Source of the DNA: JAKFWI01 sp031399165
GTDB lineage: Bacteria > Pseudomonadota > Alphaproteobacteria > Caulobacterales > Aquidulcibacteraceae
Reading direction: 5' to 3'
Length of the DNA stretch: 64,000 nucleotides
Assembly (NCBI GenBank): GCA_031399165.1
Contig: JANNOO010000005.1
Span: 111,391 to 175,390 of the forward strand
The notes below the pieces were generated by a model. That model was not told the DNA's origin. It searched no databases and saw only the letters and a list, made by a program, of their open reading frames with translations. Each line of letters starts with the position of its first letter. The stretch's first letter is position 1. This document shows positions 16,573 through 23,891 of the stretch, piece after piece. The position numbers were made by a program, and so were the translations under genes.

Positions 16573-17187
16573 TCAGGGCGTTGCGACAACGCGCCGTACG
16601 TCCCGGGGCGCCGCGGCAGTGACGGTTTTGACCTCTTTCGAGCTGGCGTCGAAATACGTGTAGCTGAGCGTAATCTGCCCAATGTCCCGCGTATCCCGGT
16701 TTTCCAGCATTTCGGGATCCACGAAAAACACGACCGGCAGCTCGATCGTTTCCCTCGGCGCGAAGGTCCGCTGCTGGAAGCAGAAGCATTCGAGCTTTTT
16801 GAAATAGAGCCCGGTCAGCTCTGGCACGACGTTGTAAGTCGCGACGGCCTTCACCGGCTTGTCTGTAGGATTGGTGATGCGGAAAAAGACGAGGGCCGTT
16901 TCGCCCAGCCGTACGGTCTTGGTCTTTGCATCGGAGGCGAACACTAACGGCGAGCCGGGCGCGACATTGGTGTCGAACCGTACCTCGACCGTCCGGGCGA
17001 GCACCTTTTTGGGCGCCGCCGTGGCTTCCTGTGTGGTGCCGCCATAGCCGGTCAACTTGCAGAACAGCGAATAGAGCGGCACGGCCGCATAGGTTGCGCC
17101 GATCATCGTTACGAACACGCCCGCCGCAATCAGCGCCACGCGCCTGTTGGCCTTTGAACTGGCCTTGGGATCGGGAGCCGGGCTCAA
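16573..17187 (-). CDS. ctaG: Cytochrome c oxidase assembly protein CtaG (Cox11 family)
   Basis: Cox11 delivers copper to the CuB site of subunit I. The 204-residue protein has one N-terminal membrane helix (about residues 17-38) and the copper-binding CFCF motif in KKLECFCFQQRTFAP, followed by the conserved ELPVVFFVDPE. The start is a TTG that overlaps the stop of the small upstream gene by 3 bp, consistent with translational coupling. Its position between ctaB and ctaE is standard for the class. Confidence 0.96.
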   Translation of the reverse strand: MSPAPDPKASSKANRRVALIAAGVFVTMIGATYAAVPLYSLFCKLTGYGGTTQEATAAPKKVLARTVEVRFDTNVAPGSPLVFASDAKTKTVRLGETALVFFRITNPTDKPVKAVATYNVVPELTGLYFKKLECFCFQQRTFAPRETIELPVVFFVDPEMLENRDTRDIGQITLSYTYFDASSKEVKTVTAAAPRDVRRVVATP

Positions 17188-17306
17188 TTCATGCCCATCT
17201 TCGCCAGCGTGATCAGGAACACGAGCAGCATAAAGCCAACCAGCGCGAGCGCGATCACTGTGTTGCGCTTCTTGCGCGCTTTCTCGAACTCGGTCTGCTC
17301 AGCCAT
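17184..17306 (-). CDS. Small single-span membrane protein of the cta cluster (CoxF-like)
   Basis: This 40-residue product begins MAEQTEFEKARKKRN, then has one hydrophobic helix (TVIALALVGFMLLVFLITL), and ends KMGMN. The ATG starts 1 bp before the ctaB stop codon, and the TGA overlaps the ctaG start, so it is tightly packed between two assembly genes. Short proteins of this shape between ctaB and ctaG are recurrent in alphaproteobacteria and are presumed to help oxidase assembly. It is shorter than most gene callers report. Confidence 0.85.
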   Translation of the reverse strand: MAEQTEFEKARKKRNTVIALALVGFMLLVFLITLAKMGMN

Positions 17307-17307
17307 G

Positions 17308-18258
17308 TCAGATCGCCCGGTAAAGGCCCAACCCCTGTTCAGCGATTAGCGCGGCGAAGAGGGCGGCCAGATACAGAATGGAGAAGGCGAAGAGATCGCG
17401 GGCAGTGCGGTCGCCCTGCCCTACGCTGTAAAGCGGGCCAGAAGCCCCCTCTTCACCAGCGCGCGAGCGCCAAACGCGCCAAGCCAACGCCACGAACGCA
17501 ATCGCCCCAAGCGAAGAGATCGCTGCGTAGACCACGCCCCCGATCCCGACAAAAGCAGGCGCGATCGCGGCCGGCGCCAGCAGCACGCTGTACGCCAGAA
17601 TGCGCCGGCGCGTTTCGCGCAGGCCATGCGTCACCGGCAGCATGGGAACGCCCGCGGCGGCGTAGTCGGCGCGCTGATAGAGCGCCAGCGCCCAGAAATG
17701 CGGCGGCGTCCAAAGGAAGATGATCAGCACCAGCAAAAGCGGCGCGACGCTCAGCGAGCCCGTAACCGCGGCCCACGCCACTGCCGGGGGCAAAGCGCCC
17801 GCGAGCCCGCCGACCACAATGTTCTCCGGCGTGCTGCGCTTCAGCATCATCGTATACACAACAGCATAGAACCAGATCGTGAAGGCCAGCAGCAACGCGG
17901 CCATCACACCGCCCGCCAGCAGCATCAGCAGCACCGACAGCACCGACATGGTGAGGCCGAGGGCGAGCGCCTCTTCGCGCAGGATTCGGCCAGCGGCCAC
18001 CGGCCGGCTCGCCGTGCGCTTCATCTTCGCGTCGATGTCTGAATCGTACCACATGTTCAGCGCGCCGGACCCGCCTGCGCCCGCCGCGATCGCCAGCAGG
18101 ATCGCAAAACCGATCACGCCATCCACCTGCGCCGGCGCGCAGAGCAGCCCGGCAAGCCCCGTGAATACGACAAGGCTCATCACCCGCGGCTTCATCAGTG
18201 CGAAATAATCACCCGCCGTCGCGGCGCGTGTGGATTGCGAGACCGTCAGGTCTGTCAC
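17308..18258 (-). CDS. ctaB: Protoheme IX farnesyltransferase
   Basis: CtaB (heme O synthase) attaches a farnesyl group to heme b, the first step to heme a. The 316-residue polytopic protein has the UbiA-superfamily aspartate motif in NMWYDSDIDAKMKRTASRPV and a second conserved segment (LWTPPHFWALALYQRADYAAAGVPM). About eight membrane spans are visible. It lies downstream of ctaD, separated by a palindromic repeat of about 120 bp that could affect how much of the cluster is read through. Confidence 0.96.
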   Translation of the reverse strand: MTDLTVSQSTRAATAGDYFALMKPRVMSLVVFTGLAGLLCAPAQVDGVIGFAILLAIAAGAGGSGALNMWYDSDIDAKMKRTASRPVAAGRILREEALALGLTMSVLSVLLMLLAGGVMAALLLAFTIWFYAVVYTMMLKRSTPENIVVGGLAGALPPAVAWAAVTGSLSVAPLLLVLIIFLWTPPHFWALALYQRADYAAAGVPMLPVTHGLRETRRRILAYSVLLAPAAIAPAFVGIGGVVYAAISSLGAIAFVALAWRVWRSRAGEEGASGPLYSVGQGDRTARDLFAFSILYLAALFAALIAEQGLGLYRAI

Positions 18259-18276
18259 AACTCTTCTCCTTTTTTT

Positions 18277-18399
18277 CCTTCTCCCGCTCGCGGGAGAAGG
18301 TGGATCGCGGCGTTAGCCGCGAGACGGATGAGGAAACGGTAGCGCGAGGCCACCCTCATCCGGCGCTGCGCGCCACCTTCTCCCGCAAGCGGGAGAAGG
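18277..18399. repeat. Palindromic repeat (family B) between ctaD and ctaB
   Basis: The element has two hairpins: CCTTCTCCCGC-tc-GCGGGAGAAGG at 18277-18300 and CCTTCTCCCGC-aa-GCGGGAGAAGG at 18376-18399. The ~75 bp between them carry TGGATCGCGG and CACCCTCATCCGG. The outer arms are also inverted relative to each other, as in a small REP or MITE-like element. It lies inside a likely transcript, 9 bp after the ctaD stop and 18 bp before the ctaB start region. Confidence 0.88.
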
Positions 18400-18408
18400 A
18401 TTTCCTTC

Positions 18409-20103
18409 TCAATGCGCTGTCGAAGTGATCTTCGGCAATTCGTTGAACTGGTGGAACGGCGGCGGTGAGGACAGCGTCCATTCCAGCGTTGTCGCGCCTT
18501 CGCCCCATGGATTGGCGCCGGCTTTGCGGCGCACCAGGAACATCTCGGCCAGCATGACCAGGAACACAACCACGCCCAACGCGGCGATCATATAGCCCAT
18601 CGAGGAGACGTAATTCCAATACGCGAATTCCGCTGGGTAATCGACGTAGCGGCGCGGCATCCCTTGCAGGCCCAGGAAATGCTGCGGGAAAAAGATGATG
18701 TTGACGCCGATGAACGTGATCCAGAAATGCAGGCCGCCCAGGAAGCCGTTATAGCGGTAGCCGCTCATTTTCGGGATCCAATAATAGAAGCCCGCGAAGA
18801 TCGTGAACACCGCGCCCATCGACAGCACGTAGTGGAAGTGCGCAACGACGTAATAAGTATCGTGCAGCACAGTATCTACGCCCGAATTCGCCAGCACGAC
18901 GCCGGTGACGCCGCCAACCGTGAACAGGAAGATGAAGCCGATCGCCCACAGCATCGGCACGGTGAAGCTGATCGAACCGCCCCACATCGTCGCGATCCAG
19001 GAGAATATCTTGATGCCCGTTGGCACCGCGATAATCATCGTCGCGGCGACGAAATAGGCCTCCAGATCGAAGCCCATACCAACCGTGTACATGTGGTGCG
19101 CCCACACGATGAAGCCGATAAAGCCGATCGCCACCATCGCGTAGGCCATCCCCAGATAGCCGAACACCGGCTTCTTCGAGAACGTCGACACGATCTGCGA
19201 GATCATGCCGAAGCCGGGCAAGATCAGGATGTACACTTCCGGGTGGCCGAAGAACCAGAACAGGTGCTGATACATCACCGGATCGCCGCCGCCGGCCGCT
19301 TCAAAGAATTGCGTGCCGAAATTGCGGTCTGTCAGGAGCATGGTCAGCGCGCCAGCGAGCACCGGCAGCGACAGCAGCAGCAGGAACACTGTGACCAGGA
19401 TCGACCACACGAAAAGTGGCATGCGGTGCAGCGTCATGCCCGGCGCGCGCATGTTGAAGATCGTGGTGATGAAATTGATCGCGCCGAGGATCGAGGATGC
19501 GCCAGCGATGTGCAGCGACAGGATCAGCAGATCCATCGCCGGCCCGTTATGGCCCGTGGTCGAGAGCGGCGGGTAGAGCGTCCAGCCGCCGCCGAAACCC
19601 GGATTGGCGCCGTCGCCCGGCACGAACAGGGAGATGACCGCCAGAATGAACGAGGCGGGCAGCAGCCAGAACGAAATGTTGTTCATGCGCGGGAACGCCA
19701 TGTCCGGCGCGCCGATCATGAGCGGCACGAACCAGTTTCCAAAGCCGCCGATCATCGCCGGCATGACCATGAAGAAGATCATGATCAGGCCGTGCATGGT
19801 GACGACCACGTTGTAATTATGCCCGGTGCCCCACACGCCCTTGAGGCTGGGATCGGCCTGGCCATCTGAATCGAGCGCGCCGAAATATTGCAGGCCCGGC
19901 TCCATCAGTTCGACCCGGATCATGCCGGAGAGCAGACCGCCAACGATCCCCGCGATGATCGCGAAGATCAGGTACATCGTGCCGATGTCCTTGTGGTTGG
20001 TGGAGAACAACCAGCGCGTCGGGCTCCAGATGCTGGGCCGATGGTCGGCGTGCGCATCATGGCCGTGATCGGCCTGCGCGTCGCGGGTAGGTTCGGCGGC
20101 CAT
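18409..20103 (-). CDS. ctaD: Cytochrome c oxidase subunit I (aa3 type)
   Basis: The 564-residue catalytic subunit carries all heme and copper ligands. His in MHGLIMIFFMVMPAMIGG binds low-spin heme a; WFFGHPEVYILILPG has the His-Tyr cross-link pair; VWAHHMYTVG gives the two CuB histidines; and HDTYYVVAHFHYVLSMG gives the heme a3 and heme a ligands. Twelve spans are apparent. The HPEVY sequence places it in the A-family heme-copper oxidases that reduce oxygen using cytochrome c. It lies 11 bp downstream of ctaC. Confidence 0.98.
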   Translation of the reverse strand: MAAEPTRDAQADHGHDAHADHRPSIWSPTRWLFSTNHKDIGTMYLIFAIIAGIVGGLLSGMIRVELMEPGLQYFGALDSDGQADPSLKGVWGTGHNYNVVVTMHGLIMIFFMVMPAMIGGFGNWFVPLMIGAPDMAFPRMNNISFWLLPASFILAVISLFVPGDGANPGFGGGWTLYPPLSTTGHNGPAMDLLILSLHIAGASSILGAINFITTIFNMRAPGMTLHRMPLFVWSILVTVFLLLLSLPVLAGALTMLLTDRNFGTQFFEAAGGGDPVMYQHLFWFFGHPEVYILILPGFGMISQIVSTFSKKPVFGYLGMAYAMVAIGFIGFIVWAHHMYTVGMGFDLEAYFVAATMIIAVPTGIKIFSWIATMWGGSISFTVPMLWAIGFIFLFTVGGVTGVVLANSGVDTVLHDTYYVVAHFHYVLSMGAVFTIFAGFYYWIPKMSGYRYNGFLGGLHFWITFIGVNIIFFPQHFLGLQGMPRRYVDYPAEFAYWNYVSSMGYMIAALGVVVFLVMLAEMFLVRRKAGANPWGEGATTLEWTLSSPPPFHQFNELPKITSTAH

Positions 20104-20114
20104 GTCTTCCTCGA

Positions 20115-20993
20115 TCAGCTCGGTTGCGCGGCCGCAGCCGGCGCGGCGGGTGTTTCAGGTGTCGCGGCGGGCGGCGTCGCAGCGGCGACCTGGCCGCCCT
20201 TACTTGCCACCCAGGCGTCGAACTCAGCCTTCGGCACGGCGTGAACTTCGATCGGCATGTAAGCGTGCCTGATGCCGCACAATTCCGAGCACTGACCGAA
20301 ATAGACGCCGGGTTTCTCAACGATGAACCAGCCCTGGTTCACGCGGCCGGGGATAGCGTCCTGCTTCACGGCAAAAGACTGCACGGCCCAGGAATGGATC
20401 ACGTCGTTGGAGGTGATCAGCACGCGCACGGTGGTGTTCACCGGCACGTAGATCGGCTCGTCAACGCCCAGCAAATACGGTTTGCCGGCCTTGGCCGCAT
20501 CCGCCTCTTTGAGCACGTTGGAATCGAACGAGACGTTCAGATCCGGATATTCATAGCTCCAATACCATTTATTGCCCGTGGCTTTGATCGTCAGCTCGGC
20601 CTGTGGCGGAATTTCCTGCCTGGCGAGCAGCGGGAAAGACTGGATCGCGATCGCCACCAGGATCAGCACCGGCACCACGGTCCAGACCACTTCGACCAGC
20701 GTGTTGTGGCTGAACTTCCGCGGAACGGGGTTGGCCTTCTTGTTGTAGCGGAGCATCACCCAGACGAGCAGCGCCAGCACCACCAGCGTCGTCAGGCTGA
20801 TCACCCACAGCAGGAAAACGTGAAAGTTCTCGACCTGCTGCATAACCGGCGAGGCGGCCTTCTGGAAATCGATCGCTCCGTCGACCGGCCGCCCAGCCAC
20901 CGGCTCCGGAAACTGCGCCAGCGCCGGCCCGGCCAGAACAGCCATCGCCGCGCCAAGCGCCCCAACGCTCCATGATCGAGCCTGTCGCTGCAC
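20115..20993 (-). CDS. ctaC: Cytochrome c oxidase subunit II
   Basis: Subunit II holds the CuA centre that receives electrons from cytochrome c. The product has a signal peptide (ending GPALAQ), two membrane helices, and a periplasmic cupredoxin domain with CuA ligands in DVIHSWAV and GQCSELCGIRHAYMPIEV. It ends with an Ala/Pro-rich tail. I start at the GTG at 20993 (MQRQARSWSVG), which follows GAGGAG by 7 nt; the longer reading from a TTG at 21008 would overlap that binding site. It is the first gene of the cta cluster and diverges from tldD. Confidence 0.97.
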   Translation of the reverse strand: MQRQARSWSVGALGAAMAVLAGPALAQFPEPVAGRPVDGAIDFQKAASPVMQQVENFHVFLLWVISLTTLVVLALLVWVMLRYNKKANPVPRKFSHNTLVEVVWTVVPVLILVAIAIQSFPLLARQEIPPQAELTIKATGNKWYWSYEYPDLNVSFDSNVLKEADAAKAGKPYLLGVDEPIYVPVNTTVRVLITSNDVIHSWAVQSFAVKQDAIPGRVNQGWFIVEKPGVYFGQCSELCGIRHAYMPIEVHAVPKAEFDAWVASKGGQVAAATPPAATPETPAAPAAAAQPS

Positions 20994-21145
20994 GCCCACT
21001 CTCCTCAAGAGCCGTCCGGCCCCGATAACCGGGCCGACTCGCTCAAGAACGGCTTATACGTATTGCGCTGCCGAAACCCCCGTATTTTTGTCGCACGCTG
21101 GCGGCGCGGCTCCCTATATATCGTTCCTGAATTCAAGGAGCGGCC

Positions 21146-22558
21146 ATGGCTGACGGCGTATTCGGCGCAACGGAACTGGATTGGGACGCAGCCCGGCGCC
21201 TGCTGGCTGACGCCGCCCATGGCGCGGACGACGCCGAACTGTTCATCGAGGACAGCAAGTCCGAGGGTTTCGCCTGGGATGACGGGCGGCTGAAATCCGC
21301 CTCCTACGACGCCTCGCAGGGCTTTGGCCTGCGCGTCGTGTCCGGGGAAACAGTAGGCTACGGCCACGCCAGCACGTTGGAGACCGCTGCCCTCGCCCGC
21401 GCCGCCGAATCCGCCGCCTCCGCCAAGCGCGGGGCCCCGGCCAATCTCGACGCCGCCCCCGCCCGCACCAACCGCCAGCTCTACCGCGACGTCGATCCGC
21501 TCGCCGCGCCCGGCTTTACCGACAAGACCGACCTCCTGGCCGAGATCGACGCCTATGTCCGCGCCCGCGATCCGCGCGTCGTGCAGGTCAGCGCCTCGCT
21601 CGCCGCCTCCCGGCGCGCCATCTCCATCCTGCGCGCCGACGGCCAGCGCGTGGACGACGCCCGGCCGCTGGTACGGGTCAACGTTGCTGTCACAGTGGAA
21701 AAAGACGGCCGCCGCGAGAACGGCTCGGCCGGCGCCGGCGGCCGCAATGAATATGCCGAATGGGTCGCGCCCGACCGCTGGAAGGCTCTCGCCGACGAAG
21801 CGCTACGTGTCGCGCTGGTCAATCTCGACGCCGTGCCTGCCCCGGCAGGGGAGATGGACGTGGTGCTCGGCCCCGGCTGGCCGGGCGTTCTGCTGCACGA
21901 AGCGGTCGGCCACGGCCTCGAAGGCGATTTCAACCGTAAGGGCTCTTCCGCCTTCGCCGGCAAGATCGGCGAACGCGTCGCCGCGCCGGGCGTGACGGTG
22001 GTGGATGACGGCACATTCGAAAACCGCCGCGGCTCGCTCACCGTCGATGACGAGGGCACGCCGACGGGGCGCACCGTGCTGATCGAGGACGGCATCCTGA
22101 AAGGCTATCTGCAGGACCGCATGAACGCGCGGCTGATGGGCGTTGCGCCCACCGGCAATGGCCGCCGCGAAAGCTACGCCCACCGCCCGATGCCGCGCAT
22201 GACCAACACGTTCATGACCGCCGGCGACAAAGACCCCGGCGAAATCCTCGCGTCCCTGAAGAACGGCATCTACGCCGTGAATTTCGGCGGCGGCTCGGTC
22301 GACATCACCAGCGGCAAATTCGTGTTCCAATGCACCGAGGCCTATCTGGTCGAAGACGGCAAGATCAAAGCGCCCGTGAAAAACGCCACGCTGATCGGCG
22401 ACGGACCGAGCGCGCTCACGCGGGTCACGATGGTCGGGAACGATCTGAAGCTGGATGATGGCGTGGGCACGTGCGGGAAGGCGGGGCAGAGCGTGCCGGT
22501 GGGCGTGGGGCAACCGACGCTTTACATTACGGGGCTTACGGTTGGCGGGGCGGGCTGA
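21146..22558 (+). CDS. tldD: Metalloprotease TldD
   Basis: TldD is the zinc-bearing half of the TldD/TldE protease, which trims unfolded peptides and matures modified peptides such as microcins. The 470-residue protein has the HExxxH site in VLLHEAVGHGLEGDFNRKGS. The ATG follows AAGGAG by 7 nt. The partner subunit PmbA/TldE is encoded about 16 kb away at 38401-39744 rather than beside it. It is divergent from ctaC with ~150 bp between. Confidence 0.96.
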   Translation: MADGVFGATELDWDAARRLLADAAHGADDAELFIEDSKSEGFAWDDGRLKSASYDASQGFGLRVVSGETVGYGHASTLETAALARAAESAASAKRGAPANLDAAPARTNRQLYRDVDPLAAPGFTDKTDLLAEIDAYVRARDPRVVQVSASLAASRRAISILRADGQRVDDARPLVRVNVAVTVEKDGRRENGSAGAGGRNEYAEWVAPDRWKALADEALRVALVNLDAVPAPAGEMDVVLGPGWPGVLLHEAVGHGLEGDFNRKGSSAFAGKIGERVAAPGVTVVDDGTFENRRGSLTVDDEGTPTGRTVLIEDGILKGYLQDRMNARLMGVAPTGNGRRESYAHRPMPRMTNTFMTAGDKDPGEILASLKNGIYAVNFGGGSVDITSGKFVFQCTEAYLVEDGKIKAPVKNATLIGDGPSALTRVTMVGNDLKLDDGVGTCGKAGQSVPVGVGQPTLYITGLTVGGAG

Positions 22559-22566
22559 ACCCTCTC

Positions 22567-22697
22567 CGTCATTCCGGGGCTCGCACAGCGAGAACCCGGA
22601 ATCCCGCCAGCGCCGGAGGCGCTTATTTCAACGTAGCAAGCGGCCTGACGGCCGCGCCTGGATTCCGGATCAGCGCTACGCGCTGTCCGGAATGACG
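22567..22697. repeat. Palindromic intergenic repeat, family A, copy 2
   Basis: The 131-bp element is bounded by perfect 11-bp inverted repeats, CGTCATTCCGG (22567-22577) and CCGGAATGACG (22687-22697). It shares with the copy at 6404-6535 the internal blocks GAACCCGGAATCCCGCCAGC and GGCCGCGCCTGGATTCC. It lies 8 bp after the tldD stop. There is no open reading frame of note. Its compact TIR-bounded form fits a non-autonomous mobile element, but no target-site duplication was verified. Confidence 0.88.
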
Positions 22698-22730
22698 CAA
22701 GAATACTCTCAGTTCGCGCTTGAGGTGACC

Positions 22731-23198
22731 CTAGTCTGACTTGCCGAATTGCATCTTATCGACGTGTCCATGGCTGCCCAATCGAAACATGAACTTCAGC
22801 CCTGGTAGGGCTCGACAATCTGGGCCATCGTTTTGAAACCCCTCTAACTTAAACTCCCGAATTGGAAACATCCTTGCAGACAAGTTTTTGGTCGAAACGA
22901 ATACGAAGGCATTCGAGTCGACAGGAACCACATCGTCGGCCTCCGCCGACGCAAGCTCTATTCCGAGACCTATCTTTACTCGATCCCTGATTCTTTCAAC
23001 TTCGCCCGCGTGGCAGACAAAATCCTCACCGGGTTGCGCAAAGTCATTGAGTTGAACAACGCCACCTTTTGCTCGTCCCTCGTCGATCGCTTTCTCAAAT
23101 CTCGACCGTGCTTCGGTAGTGCGCGGATCCTCGCTCTCACACGCGCTCAGCAGCAGTAAGGAGCAAATAAAAGCTGCGATAGTTTGCACTGTCTCCAT
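22731..23198 (-). CDS. Putative lipoprotein of unknown function
   Basis: The 155-residue product starts METVQTIAAFICSLLLLSACES: a short signal peptide with a lipobox (LLSAC), so probable lipid attachment at Cys20. The mature part is charged, with two further cysteines (DFVCHAGEVERIRDRV and DGPDCRALPG). I recognise no domain. Its codon choice looks less GC-biased than its neighbours (for example repeated AAATT and CGAAT-type stretches), and it sits between two palindromic repeats, so it may be acquired. The prediction of a real gene is moderate. Confidence 0.65.
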   Translation of the reverse strand: METVQTIAAFICSLLLLSACESEDPRTTEARSRFEKAIDEGRAKGGVVQLNDFAQPGEDFVCHAGEVERIRDRVKIGLGIELASAEADDVVPVDSNAFVFVSTKNLSARMFPIREFKLEGFQNDGPDCRALPGLKFMFRLGSHGHVDKMQFGKSD

Positions 23199-23241
23199 AC
23201 CGATCCTCCGGTCGCGATCCGCTTCACCGCCACGCTATTAA

Positions 23242-23375
23242 TCCACCTTATGCTCCCCCGTTTACGGCTGAGCCGTCTGCGAAGCTGACTGAGGGGGCAG
23301 CGCGACGCTGTTCATTCCCCCTCCGGCTTTTCGCTTGCGAAAGGCTGCCTCCCCCGTGAACGGGGGAGGATTAAA
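23242..23375. repeat. Palindromic intergenic repeat, family C
   Basis: The element runs from TAATCCACC..GCTCCCCCGTTTAC to CCTCCCCCGTGAACGGGGGAGG..ATTA, giving imperfect inverted ends and a strong terminal hairpin (CTCCCCCGT-gaa-ACGGGGGAG, 23348-23369). The interior has GAGGGGGCAGCG and CCCCCTCCGGC. Only this copy is in the window. The end overlaps the last codons of the next gene by a few bases. It is typical of abundant alphaproteobacterial intergenic repeats. Confidence 0.7.
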
Positions 23376-23769
23376 GCCTCCCCGTCGCGATCTGCTCCAC
23401 GGCCACGCGATAAAATCCTAGCACTGACTCCCCCTCGTCGCGCCCATCCGCAAATTGCTTCGCGACTTTCGCGAACGGAAAGCACATCGCGTCATTCGCA
23501 AAGCGCACGCCCGGCCCGTGCTCGCTGTCTGCCCACGCGCCGCCCGCGCGGGCGATGATCGCTTCGCCGAGGAACGAGCCAAGCACGGAGACCAGCGCGC
23601 CGGGATCGGCGCCGCGCTGGCGCTCGATGAAACCCTCCACCCACGCGACGGATTTTTCGTTGAGCCCAAAGCCGCGCAGTCCGCTCGTGCCGCCGAGTTC
23701 GCTGATCGCCATCTGCGTATTCGCGCGGATCGCGGCAAGGAGCTCGGGGGAGAGTGGGGCGTCGCTCAT
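23371..23769 (-). CDS. Hypothetical cytoplasmic protein
   Basis: This 132-residue protein starts MSDAPLSPELLAAIRANTQMAI and has no signal or membrane segment. The middle (LGSFLGEAIIARAGGAWADS, then GVRFANDAMCFPFAKVAKQF) resembles small uncharacterised domains where a protein checks or binds a partner, but I cannot name one safely. An upstream start at 23820 would add 17 residues of low likelihood. It is 122 bp downstream of the VirD4-like gene on the same strand, which may or may not mean a link. Confidence 0.65.
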   Translation of the reverse strand: MSDAPLSPELLAAIRANTQMAISELGGTSGLRGFGLNEKSVAWVEGFIERQRGADPGALVSVLGSFLGEAIIARAGGAWADSEHGPGVRFANDAMCFPFAKVAKQFADGRDEGESVLGFYRVAVEQIATGRL

Positions 23770-23891
23770 AGGCCAATAGAGGATAAACGTGACGGGACGC
23801 GTACGAGCGTCATTTTTCACAGCGCCTCAAGCGCACCGCGCGACGCACGCGCCCCGGCCTCCCATTGCGCACACGAAGCGAAAGTCCGTCG

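Noticed and set aside
18664..19869. 401-codon plus-strand open frame opposite ctaD
   Set aside because: Rich in Arg/His/Glu with no domain, and fully opposite the catalytic subunit gene; a GC-driven shadow.
21087..21120. Promoter for tldD (TTGTCG with TATATA)
   Set aside because: The spacing is about 21 bp, too long for a standard promoter, so it is not listed.
23242..23375. CRISPR-like array
   Set aside because: It is one palindromic element, with no regularly spaced direct repeats or cas genes anywhere in the window.
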